DNA from: Deroplatys truncata
Taxonomy: Eukaryota > Arthropoda > Insecta > Mantodea > Mantidae
NCBI GenBank assembly: GCA_030765065.1
Contig: CM060979.1
Coordinates: forward strand, 16,273,001-16,337,000
Length of the DNA stretch: 64,000 bases
Reading direction: 5' to 3'
Part shown: positions 11,775-22,040 of the stretch, piece by piece
How positions within the stretch are numbered: position 1 is the stretch's first letter
Layout of the letters: each line of letters begins with the position of its first letter
The notes under the pieces: model-generated
What the model was told of the DNA's origin: nothing
Seen by the model: the letters and a program-made list of their open reading frames with translations, nothing else
Database searches by the model: none
Made by a program: the position numbers and the translations under genes

Positions 11775-12286
11775 GGTAACGTCTGTGGCCCGCATTCGGG
11801 AGGTCCCGGGTTCGATTCCCGGTGGCCGCCCACTCTGACAATGAGGGTTTTCGTGGCTCTGGTCGCCCAGGCGAATGCTGAGGTTGTGTACTTTACCACT
11901 ATTTCTCCTTTCCCTCAATTCCTGTCATTTCTTCTTTCTCCCTTTCATTTTCTGGCAGTGTCTCCAGGTTCCGTAGTACGTCTGGTGGTGGCCAGATGCA
12001 TGGTTGCTGTACTTTGGAAAGCTTCCTCCCCGCCAACGACAGGGCGCGTTGGCCTGCCTGCAAGAGCCGCTTCGTTGCCCTCTCGCAAGAATACACGTCT
12101 ACTGGCGAGAGCGGGTGTTTCGTAACTGGAAATGACAGGGATTTCCTTGCGTCTCTGTAATCCCGTCTGTCTACGGACCTGCGGCTCCCTCACTTCATCC
12201 CTGCCTCCCCGGGGTGTAGCCGCAATAGATCTAGTTGGTCGAAGTGGCGAGGTATCTCTCTCCGATAATTACATCCTACATCCAAC
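11775..12286 (+). mobile_element. tRNA-derived SINE
   Basis: The head contains a polymerase III B box (GGGTTCGATTCC near 11809-11820) after a GGTAACGTCTGTGG segment. The tail (CCTCACTTCATCCCTGCCTC then GGTGTAGCCGCAATAGATC) is shared with the SINEs at 38228 and 41628. ACATTT on both sides (11769-11774, 12287-12292) is a likely target duplication. It lies directly after the Tc1 element inside a B repeat. At about 510 bp it is longer than the copy at 41628. Confidence 0.7.
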
Positions 12287-12557
12287 ACATTTCGTTATAG
12301 ATACAAAGAGAACATCGATAGTCAAATGTTTAACAACTGGACGCTATATGCTGGCCTTAAAATTCCACACTGTTTCCATGACATCGCGAGAAACAGCTGA
12401 AAATTGAAGTAGATTATTTGTTGGTAGTTGGAAGATGCTTCATGTTTATCTGCCCCACGTATGGGAGCCAATTTGTCGCGGTCACTTCGTGTTATCTTAT
12501 TGCTGGGCGCCTGTTATTGTTTTACTACTTTGAATGTTGGGTTCTTTGTCCTCCGGC

Positions 12558-12592
<35 letters not shown>
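12558..12592. repeat. (ATT)n microsatellite in solo LTR
   Basis: About eleven ATT units follow CCTCCGGCT. The related LTR at 29821 has only a few units at the same place, so the array expanded in this copy. Confidence 0.9.
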
Positions 12593-12594
<2 letters not shown>

Positions 12595-12829
12595 TCGAGC
12601 ATATCTCTTGAACAGGGTGTGTAAACGGAAAGGATTTGTTACTGAAAGATAACACTTATAAAAGAATTTGTTTTTACACTTTTATTACCGTCACAATTAA
12701 TTAATTTCACCTATTGACTCTTGATACACGCCCGACTGAAACTGTTATATTTTCTAATATCACTATAACCACTTATTTGCTGCACATTATTACTTCGCGT
12801 ATTTCACATTTATAACTAACTTTACAACG

Positions 12830-13040
12830 CGAGATATTTTGTAGAATTGCGCGACGTATAACGCGTGAACGATTCTCTTAAACTGTGCGATGTGTAACCC
12901 ACGAATACTTCTGTTGAACTGAGCGACGTATAACCTTTGTATGATTCTGTTGGACTGAACGGCGTATTACCCGCGAATCCTTCTGTTGGGCTGAGCGACG
13001 TTTACCTCGTGAATTATTCTGTCAAACTGCGCGTTACCCG
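12830..13040. repeat. Minisatellite of about 40-bp units
   Basis: Four to five imperfect units repeat the pattern GATTCTGTTGAACTGAGCG, ACGTATAACCCGCGAAT. The related LTR copy carries fewer units at about 30108-30240. Confidence 0.7.
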
Positions 13041-13884
13041 TCTCTGGCACGGAATTTATACTCCCTCACCCGATATGCCTAAAGATTATAACCGAGCTGC
13101 TATTGGTTAAGAAAACGCGCCAACATTAGCGTCTATATTTATATCCAATCAAAATTACGAACACATATGCTCTAGGGAAGAAATTCCCTCCATTTCTAAA
13201 GAAACGCGCGCTACTCTGACGTCATTTGTATGTCTCTTCTAATTAATATGCAACTCACCCCCTCGCTCATTGTTGCCCGCTCTATTGTCAGTTTCAGTGA
13301 GGCCGTGTAAACTTATTTCCTAACAATGCTTATAATTAACACACATCTCAAATCAATGTCATACAATAATGCTTATTTACACTATAATCACTCTGGCATT
13401 TACATTGTTGCGATATAAAACACTGCCACAAAATCGACCGAATCATTAATAACGAATATCTGAGAAATGGCTGATGCCACAAAAAGTTATTTGAAAAGCT
13501 TATACAAAATTCCCTCCGAATGAAGAGGACTTCACAGGTTATTCCCAAAATATTCGAGATATACATTTTATTTGTCAAAGTAAATATATTTAAAAATCAT
13601 TAGAACCATATTTTAGAAAATAAACAATTGCGAAAAACTGTCCATGTAAAGGGTAGTTTGGGGTAGAGGATTTTCTTGAAAAATCTTCGTGAAAACTTTC
13701 GTATTTATCCGGCTTTTCGTTTTTCAGTTATGCTGTTCACAAACAAACACCAACACACATGGACTTTTATTTGGATTTAGGGGGCCTCAAAAGATATATT
13801 TCCGGTGAAATCTCGGTATCAAATTTTTGGGTAGAATGCAATACCTTTTCTGCCTACTATGTACATGGTAGAGAAAGCAAAACT

Positions 13885-14370
13885 GTTCTCCCAACAGTCT
13901 CTCCGAACTTTCTTTGACGGGCAGCACTGAGATCAACGTTGCGTGCAGGATACACAAGCATTACGCTAATTAATACGCCACCAAGTTGATTTCAACTCTT
14001 GTGGCATAAACCATGTGTTATCTTTTATTTGAAACCCTTGTGTAATGATGTATGATGCAAGGTTGTAACCTAACCCTCATATGATAACATTTACACGACG
14101 AGGGTCCTGGATGAATTATTTATGGCGTTTTACAGAAGAATTAAGTCTAAGTTTGGTTTCATGCAGCAAAAGACGTCGCACGTGTCGGCTAACGGGAGCT
14201 TGAGAAGTTTTATATTCACGTGGACGATTGACTGGGAAAAGGTGATGACATTGCAAATGTTGATACAATATGATTAATGAGCTTTTTTGAGCTCCTTATG
14301 CAAAACTGTCAAGTTGAACAGAAGTGTTGAAATGATCACAGCGATATTTAGCACAAAGAAAACCTTATTA
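13885..14370. other. Unassigned non-coding sequence
   Basis: Nothing recognised. Confidence 0.35.
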
Positions 14371-14465
14371 CTTTTCTCTACACTTACCCTTAGTAAGTAG
14401 GGGAAGTATTAGACTCCATCCAAAAATTTGATACTGAAATTTCACCGGAAATACACGTTTAGAGC
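14371..14465 (-). repeat. A/B 3'-end fragment (-)
   Basis: CTTTTCTCTACACTTACCC then AGTAAGTAGGGGAAGTATT; only about 95 bp is kept. Confidence 0.6.
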
Positions 14466-14704
14466 CAGCAAATAAAAAAAAATCTGATGTGTTACACTCA
14501 CATGACTTTCTCTACTCTTGTAAAAACTATTTTTACAAACGCTTAATCTCTATATGCTTCATGTTATTCGAGATATCGAGATGTAATCGTATTGCTAATT
14601 TTCTTGTAGATGCAAGGGGAATTGCTAGGTTTTAAGCGATAGCCAAATCTTTTAAGCGCTGGTTGCTATGTGGCGCATTCCATTATCTTTGCATGTACAG
14701 GACA
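14466..14704 (+). repeat. A repeat, 5' part only (+)
   Basis: It begins AAAATCTGATGTGTTACAC and stops at CATGTACAGGAC, where another A copy starts. Confidence 0.75.
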
Positions 14705-15590
14705 AAAAAATCTGATGTGTTACACTCACATGACTTTCTCTACTCTTGTACAATCTAATTTTACAAACGCTTATTCTCCATATGCTTCATGTTAATCGAG
14801 ATATCGAGATGTCAATCTTATTGGTAATATTCATGTAGATGCAAGGGGAATATGGTAGCTTTTAAGCGATAGTCAAATATTTTAACGCTGGTTGCTATGT
14901 GGCGCATTCCATTCTCTTTGCATGTCCAGGACATAAAAAAATGAATAACGAATTTGAGAAAAAGTATAAGTATTGGAAAATTTAAGGAAATAAGAAGCAA
15001 TATCTCGAAAACGGTTCACTCAACAAAAGAAATGTATATGACATAAGTTGTGTATTTTAATGCGATCTACATTTTTTGTGTAGTAAAATTTTGTCTATCT
15101 CGTATGGTTTACCAGTTATGCAAAAGTCGTTCACAATGAAGAATACTTTTGGAGATATTCCCAGAAAATTCGAGATATACATTTCATTTCTCATGACATT
15201 ATCTTAAACATATGATATTTTAATCAAAATCGTTAGAGCCATTTTTGAGAAAATTAAAATTTTCGAAAAATGTTCCATGTAAAGGGTAGTCTGGGTTGGG
15301 GGGATTTTCTTGAAAACCTTCGTGTCGCATCTCTGGAAGATACTGAACCTAAATACCAAGTTTGGTATTTATCCGACTGTTCGTTTTAGAGTTATGCTGT
15401 TCACAGACACACACACAGACACACACACAGACACACACACACAGACACACACACGGACATGTTTCCAAAAATGCTTTTTTTGGATTCAGGACGTCTCAAA
15501 ACATGTATTTCCGGTGAAATCTCGGTATCGAATTTTTGGGTGGAATGCAATACTTCCCCTACTTACTATACGTAGTAGAGAAAGTAAAAA
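14705..15590 (+). repeat. A repeat, full length (+)
   Basis: Both ends are intact, with a (CA)n-rich tract at 15407-15452. Confidence 0.88.
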
Positions 15591-16064
15591 ATGAATAACG
15601 TATTTGAGAGAAAGTATAAGTATTGGAAAATCTAAATGAATAACAAGCAATATCTCGAAAATGGTTCACTCAACGAAAAAACTGTATATGACATAAATTG
15701 TGTATTTTAACGCGATCTACATTTTTGTGTAGTAAAATTTTGTCTATCTCTTATGGTTTATCGGTTATGCAAAAGTCGTTCCCAATGAAGAATACTTTTG
15801 GAGACATTCCCAGAAAATTCGAGATATACATTTCATTTGTCATGTAAATATCTTAAACATATGATATATTAATTAAAATCGTTAGAGCCATTTTTGAGAA
15901 AATTAAAATTTTCGAAAAATCTTCCATGTAAAGGGTACTCTGGGGTAGGGGGATTTTCTTGAAAACCTTCGTGTCGCATCTCCGGAAGATACTGAACATA
16001 AATACCAAGTTTGGTGTTTATCCGACTGTTCGTTTTTGAGTTATGCTGTCCACAGACACACAGA

Positions 16065-16104
<40 letters not shown>

Positions 16105-16236
16105 CATGTTTCCAAAAATGCTTTTTTTGGATTCAGGGGGTCTCAAAACATGTATTTCCGGTGAAATCTCAGTATCGAATTTTTGGGTGGAATGCAATAC
16201 CTCCCCTACTTACTATACGTAGTAGAGAAAGTAAAA
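15591..16236 (+). repeat. A repeat, tandem unit 1 (+)
   Basis: It starts inside the repeat at ATGAATAACGTATTTGAGAG and runs to the normal end. It shares this start and private variants (CAACGAAAAAACTGTATATG) with the next unit. The (CA)n run is at 16059-16098. Confidence 0.85.
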
Positions 16237-16859
16237 ATGAACAACGTATTTGAGAGAAAGTATAAGTATTGGAAAATCTAAATGAATAACAAGCAATACC
16301 TCGAAAATGGTTCACTCAACGAAAAAACTGTATATGACATAAATTGTGTATTTTAACGCGATCTACATTTTTGTGTAGTAAAATGTTGTCTATCTCTTAT
16401 GGTTTATCAGTTATGCAAAAGTCGTTCCCAATGAAGAATACTGTTGGAGACATTCCCAGAAAATTCGAGATATACATTTAATTTGTCATGTAAATATCTT
16501 AAACAGATGATATTTTAATCAAAATCGTTAGAGCCATTTTTGGGAAAATTAGAATTTTCGAGAAATGTTCCATGTAAAGGGTAGTTTGGGGTGGGGGATT
16601 TTCTTGAAAACCTTCGTGTCGCATCTCTGGAAGATACTGAACCTAAATACCAAGTTTGGTATTTATCCGACTGTTCGTTTCCGAGTTATACTGTTCACAG
16701 ACACACAAACAGACACACACACGGACATATTTCCAAAAATTCTTTTTTTGGATTCAGGGGGTCTCAAAACAATGTATTTCCGGTGAAATCTCGGTATGGA
16801 ATTTTTGGGTGGAATGCAATACTTCCCCTACTTACTATACGTAGTAGAGAAAGTAAAAA
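16237..16859 (+). repeat. A repeat, tandem unit 2 (+)
   Basis: It is a direct tandem partner of 15591-16236, with the same truncated start and a shorter CA run. Confidence 0.85.
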
Positions 16860-17572
16860 GGCATTTTTAGAAAAGGGTCCATGTGCATGTCTGTGTAAAC
16901 AGCATAACTACAAAACGAAAAGTCAGATAAACAGCAAACTTGGTATTTAAATTTAGTATCCTCCAAGGATGCGACACGAAGATTTTCAACTTCCCTTTAC
17001 ATAGAAAATGTTTCGAAAATTTAGATTTCCTAAAAAAATGGTCCAAACGATTTTGATTAAAATACCACATATTAAAGGTATTTACATGACAAATAAAATG
17101 TATATCTTGAATTTTCTGGGAAAAGCCTTTAAAGTCCTCTTCATTTGGAAGGAATTTTATATAACTGATAAACGTTAAGGGATAGACGAAAACGTACTAC
17201 ACAAGATAAGTAGATCTCTTTAAAGCATACACAATTTATTTCAAATAAGTTTTCGTGGCATAAGCCGTTTCTGAGATATCCGTTATTATTGGTTGGAGTT
17301 GTTCTTTCTTGATCATTCTTTAAAGTCCTTTCAACATTCAGTTGTTTCTCGCGGTATCATGGAAACAGTATGGAATTTTAAGGCCAGCATATAGCGTCCA
17401 GTTGTTAAACATTTGACTATCGCTGTTCTCTTTGTATCTATGATGAAATGTGTAATGTGGCTATTTTTGGAAACGTTTATTTGGATTAAAACGTGGTAGA
17501 TAGAAAAATAAGCTTGATTAAGAATAGTTTGTATACTCTCGAATAGAGGGTAGTGAAACTCATTGAATGTAG
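16860..17572 (-). repeat. B repeat (-)
   Basis: It includes GGATGCGACACGAAGATTTT, ATAGCGTCCAGTTGTTAAAC and a degraded terminal AGAGGGTAGTGAAACTC. Confidence 0.7.
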
Positions 17573-18150
17573 TAGAGTTTTAGAAAAAGAACCATGTATG
17601 TGTGTGTGAACCGCATATTCCACTCCAAACTACCTTTTACAAGTAATATTGTGCGAGAGGCTCCTCATTTTTGTTAAAAATACCAAGGTTTTTAAAATAT
17701 TTACATGACAAAACGTATATCTGAATCCTCTTCATACTAAATGACTTTTGTATAGCTGGTAAACCATGAGAGACAAAATATTATTACACAAAAAATATAG
17801 ATCTCGTTAAATTACACATTTTATTTCAACATTTATTATGACATTCATCATTTCCTGATTCTTTCTTATTGTTTAGAATTTTGAAATATTTAATTTTTTT
17901 TCAAGCGTTAAGTCGCTATTCGGTCTTTTATTTGGTGGTCATGCAAAGAGAACCGAATTTTACAGGTATCACATAGCGATGATTTGACAATTGCTTCATC
18001 TTATTCCATTCCCCTTGTACCTGCAACGAAATGTGTAATAAGATAATTTCTGCAAATGTTTATCTCGAAGAAGCAGATAGAGTGAAGTAGCTTTTATAAG
18101 AACGGTTTGCAGAAGGGTGGGTAGATAGTAATGTGAGAGTAACATATCGT
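17573..18150 (-). repeat. B-like repeat, partial (-)
   Basis: CATGTATGTGTGTGTG, then TGGTAAACCATGAGAG and a terminal GGTAGATAGTAATGTGAG mark a diverged copy. Confidence 0.6.
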
Positions 18151-18739
18151 TGTTTTTATCACTGACTTCAAGAGCCAGAAGTAAATTAAACTCCACACCA
18201 AGTAATTGAGAAAAAAACAAATATAACCTTGGCATTGTTTACATCGTTGTTCAATGTTTCTATGAATGATATCGTAAAGTACCTGGAGAAACCGGTTCCG
18301 CATGAAAAGTATTAATGGATAATGAAACTTTACAAAAGGAGATGTGTTCTACTAGTGATGCCATCAAAAGTTTAACCTTCAGACGCAGTTCAAGGTTTCT
18401 CTGAGGTAGTTGTACCCTTAGTGATGCTAAACACTGATGTTCCCGCCGGATTGCTCCAAAGGCAGAATCTCACAGGAGAAAAACACGGACTGTAGATGTT
18501 AGCTGCACAGTGCTTGTTATATCATTCGATAGTCCAGGAGTAATGCATAATGACAAAGTCTTAGGTGCTATGGAATATAAAGGACAAAGATATAGGACAT
18601 CAAAGAACATGAACAGAAACAATATACAGAGCCTTCGTTTGAATATAAGGCCGGCCTAATGGGAACTTTCTTGGCACCGGAAAGCACGCTGTTTGCCGGC
18701 GGGAATTTTTTAATTTCGCGAGCTTTATCATCCAATGTT
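18151..18739. other. Unassigned non-coding sequence
   Basis: Nothing recognised apart from the possible mariner left flank near its end. Confidence 0.35.
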
Positions 18740-20224
18740 CAAAACCTTTGTTTTATCTTGTTGGTACACAGGTTCCTGATGTATGTTTGCATTCTCAGCT
18801 GTTTTCAATACTTAGTTATTGTTGACTGTCGAAAAAGTTGTACGTGTTTTCAAGTGCCCGGTGAATTTTTACTTTCGAAAAAGACGGATCAAAGAATTTG
18901 CATTAAATTTTGCTTGAAAAACGGAATAACGTGCTGCATCCCATTTGAAATGCTGACTGTGGCTTTAGGCGAATCTACTATAAGCAGGACAAGAGTTTAC
19001 GAGTGGTATAAACGTTTCAAAGAGGGTCGAGAAGACGTTGAAGACGACGACCGTCCTGGACGCCCTAGCACATCAATTACTGATGACAATGTAGAAGAAG
19101 TAAAGAAAATGGTTCTGAAAAATCGCCGAATCACTATCAGAGAAGTTGCTGATGTGGCCGGCATATCCTTTGGCTTATGCCAAGCAATTTGTTAGGATGT
19201 TTTGGGCATGAAACGTGTAGCAGCAGAGTTTGTTCTGTAATTGTTGAATTTCGACCAAATTGTTGAATTTCGCGAAGACATCGCTCAGGAATTTCTGAAT
19301 GAAGTCTAAAACGATCCAGAACTTCTAAAGAACATGTGTATATGGGTATGAACGTCGAAACTAAGGTCCAATCGTCCCAATGAAAACTGCCTGAAGAGCC
19401 AAGCACGAAAAAATTTCAACAAGCTCGATCACATGTGAAGGTTCTTCTCACTGTTTTCTTCGATTACAATGGGATAGTGCATCAGGAGTTCCTGCCTTAT
19501 GGTCGTACGGTCAATAAGGTAAACTGCCTGGAAGTTATGCGACATTTGCATGAAGAAATCCGAAGAAAACGACCAGAATTGTGGCAAAACAACTCGTGGA
19601 AATTACATCACGATAATGCACCCGCTCACACCTCAATACTTGTTCTTCACTTTTTGGCAAAAAAACAAAACCACTATGCTGCCTCAGCCAACGTATTCGC
19701 CGGACATGCCCCCCTGCGACTTCTTTCTACTACCGAGGCTGAGGAGAATGATGAAAGGATGACGTTTTGCCATCACTGATGAGGTAAAGACAGAATTGCT
19801 GAAAGAGCTGAACACCATAAAGAAAAGTGAGTTCTAAGATTGGAAAAAGCGCTGGCACAAGTAGGGTAATTCCGGGAGAGATGGACCCCCTTTTCTGAAT
19901 TTCCCATATTTCTTTTATTTTTAGTAAAAGTGGTTAAAATGGTAGTACCTTATGATTTTGGTGGCATCAATAAACCATATATAGCTGTATACATGCAAAA
20001 GACGTATTTACAGACTTGCGAATTATGAACAAAAAAATTACACAAATGGTCCATCTAACCCGTAGTACTCGGGTTAGATGGACCATGGTATATGGGAGAG
20101 ATGGACCTGCATAAAATAGGAGGAGAATTAAATGATACATTCGTAATTAGTACTTATTGGTATATTGTAAATGATTTATCATGTAGAACAAACATTTGTT
20201 GTTTTACCGAGTTCATTTTGGAGT

Positions 20225-20680
20225 ATGTTTTTTAGATTTACTCTCTCCTCCCACATAAGTCGCACTTCATACCGTATTTGGTGCAGTTCTCATGAAGTCA
20301 ACGGGAACACATTGGGCATTGTATCCAGTCTTCATTGCTTTTGGTTGCGTTGTAGTCCTCTCCGCATCCAGCACATTCATTTTCATTCCACTCTTCATGA
20401 TCATCGTCACTGTCATTGCATACAACATCGTCATCGTTTAGGGACTCTTCGGAATCAGAATTGTCGCTCCCTCTTCTTCTGGTTCTTGGTCTCTTAGATT
20501 TAGACACATTAGATTTTCCATTAGCTCTACTCTTCTTAGCTTTCCAAACCTTAACATTCTCCTTTGAATTCGATATCTTGGAAACACTTGCTGCCTTACC
20601 ACTTAGTGTAGTTTTCTTCTTCAAAATTGCTATTGGGGAAATGTCATTAAGGAGTTTATTGGTGTTGGTATTTTGGTCTC
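20225..20680 (-). pseudogene. C-terminal acidic tail and PHD-like zinc finger of pogo transposase
   Basis: The minus-strand frame has a basic stretch (SKSKRPRTRRRGSDNSDSEE), a long acidic run (DDDVVCNDSDDDHEEWNENE) and ECAGCGEDYNATKSNEDWIQ, then CPMCSR, a stop where the sister copy has Trp, and LHENCTKYGMKCDLCGRR. The cysteine and histidine spacing resembles a PHD-type treble finger, as in some jerky/Tigger proteins. The equivalent zinc tail at 6950-7060 reads through the position of the stop. Loss of the core means this fragment has no transposase activity. Confidence 0.75.
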
Positions 20681-20935
20681 CTTGTCTACCTGAGTTTCAA
20701 TAGGAGAATTATTTTCCACGTAGGAGATCCCAGGAACTGCCAAGAAATCATCAGTTTGAGGACGTGTGGAACTTGAAGCATTAGTCAAAGGTAAATCATT
20801 TGAAATATCTAGCAGCTTCGTTGATTCCCATAACTTGCTTTTTTACTGCATCCACAGCCTTCTGTAAGTGGTCTACACTCCAACATCCTCTTGTATAGCC
20901 CTGTTTCCTTTTGTAGGTAGTTGGCATTCCTCTAA

Positions 20936-20937
<2 letters not shown>

Positions 20938-20988
<51 letters not shown>

Positions 20989-20990
20989 GG
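20938..20990. repeat. (ATA/TAT)n microsatellite inside the pogo element
   Basis: About 16 ATA units lie directly upstream, in transposase sense, of the GMPTTYK start. The sister copy at about 6369-6385 has only a short ATTATTATTAG tract there, so the array grew from a seed carried by the element. Confidence 0.9.
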
Positions 20991-22040
20991 CATCTATTTC
21001 TCCTTTTATAAACGATTTATCGATACTCACACTATATATACATATATATGTATATATCTATGTCATTAGTCAATAAGTAAACAAATGTTTATTTATATAT
21101 TACACTATAACCTCTAACGTTTTACCAAAAAAGGATTGTATAAACATTAAAGTTATAAACAATATGGTCTATCTCTCCCGTGAGGACCTGGTCCAACTCT
21201 CCCGAATGTCAGGGAGAGATGGACCAGCCTGCCATTTTGCTTCGCTTGGGGGCAGCGTCACCAGAACACGCCATGGGGCTACATTTACTTGTTTTACGCT
21301 TCCTAAGAAGCTTTGGTAAAAGTGTGATATCAAATAGTGTGTATAATACCTAATCATATAAATAGTGAAAAACAAATTGACATACCTGATTTTAATTATG
21401 CGGTATATAAATGAAATGCTTCAACAAATCAAGACGAAAACAACACTGTCACACATTCTCATCTGCCACTAGCAGGCGACACTACCGCTAACTCGCTCTA
21501 CTGGACGGTTCGAGAAATAATTAACTGGTCCATCTCTCCCGGAATTACCCTATATTATATCTGAAGGGGATTACTTTGAAGGGGAGAAAGTTAATGTTGA
21601 TGATTAAATAAAAATTCTTTATGAAAAACAAAAATTCCTGTTACTTTTTTACCACATCCCGTGAATAGTCCCTCAAGCGCACAGATTCTCATGCAACTGC
21701 AATAAGCACATACCTTCGACGTAGAAGAAGTTGGAAATTATGTCCCTGTGCCAACACACATTTGAACAAAATTTTCATTAACACTCACTAATTCTTCATG
21801 GCCATGTAAATAAAACCATGCTTCGTACGCAAAAAGAAATTAAACGCGGATCATCAATATTACCCAATTCCCAATTGCAGAAGTTAATTCCACTAACGTT
21901 ATCGCGTGGTTACAATTCCTGGTTGATTTCTTAGAGATTTTCTTCGACTTTGTTCTAACTTTCTACTTTCTCCACCACTACCCAGTAGGTAGAGAAGGTG
22001 TTGCCATCCACTTAAAAATTCGATATCGAGATTTCACCAG

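Larger units (their letters stand above)
12405..13430. mobile_element. Solo LTR, LTR-retrotransposon fossil (subfamily 2)
   Basis: The unit begins TGAAGTAG, ends GCCACA and is flanked by the 4-bp duplication AAAT (12401-12404, 13431-13434). It has no internal coding region and no terminal inverted repeats, so it looks like a solo LTR of a Ty3/gypsy-like element. It lies inside a B repeat, so it is younger than that copy. A partial relative is at 29821-30639. It includes a short minisatellite and an ATT microsatellite. Confidence 0.62.
10388..13884 (+). repeat. B repeat (+) holding three nested insertions
   Basis: B sequence occupies 10388-10536, 12287-12404 and 13431-13884, ending GTAGAGAAAGC. 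Between them are the Tc1 element, a SINE and a solo LTR. Confidence 0.8.
19864..21550 (-). mobile_element. Second pogo/Tigger-like copy, internally deleted, nested in a mariner
   Basis: The termini match the element at 5817-7400 (GGGTAATTCCGGGAGAGATG inverted at both ends) and are flanked by TA at 19862-19863 and 21551-21552. Joining the flanks with one TA gives continuous mariner coding sequence (RWHK then YIISEGDYFEGEK), a clean insertion. On the minus strand it keeps the first part of the transposase (FRGMPTTYKRKQ to INEAARYFK, 20940-20800) and then the C-terminal acidic and zinc-finger region (about 20650-20220). The region between, including the CENP-B HTH and DDE core, is gone. The deletion limits differ from the first copy, so the two are independent deletion derivatives of one family. 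Confidence 0.85.
18886..21607 (+). pseudogene. Mariner transposase (DD34D type), broken and interrupted
   Basis: The translation shows DQRICIKFCLKNGITC, RTRVYEWYKRFKEGREDVED, DRPGRPSTSITDDNVEEVKK and RRITIREVADVAGISFG, the two mariner HTH motifs with the GRPS linker. It later shows VLLTVFFDYNGIVHQEFLPY, HHDNAPAHTS and YSPDMPPCDFFLLPRL. The ATG expected just before DQRIC is changed. The part that normally holds the first catalytic aspartate (GDETW) is lost by a small deletion near 19325-19345. Frameshifts follow at about 19200 and 19660, and an early stop falls near 19838. The last 17 residues (YIISEGDYFEGEKVNVD) lie after the pogo insertion at 21553. Confidence 0.82.
18740..21662 (+). mobile_element. 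Mariner element, interrupted by a pogo element
   Basis: The coding region reads as a mariner transposase in pieces from about 18886 to 19862 and 21553 to 21607. The end limits are approximate: the right end probably lies near TTTTTTACCACATCCCGTG (about 21645-21662), and the left end was not pinned. A pogo derivative (19864-21550) splits the C-terminal coding region. Confidence 0.75.

Noticed and set aside
20416-20703. Leucine-rich plus-strand frame
   Set aside because: It is the antisense of the acidic C-terminal pogo region.
20796-20993. Poly-tyrosine open frame
   Set aside because: The tyrosines come from the ATA microsatellite. Only the part from GMPTTYK onwards is transposase.
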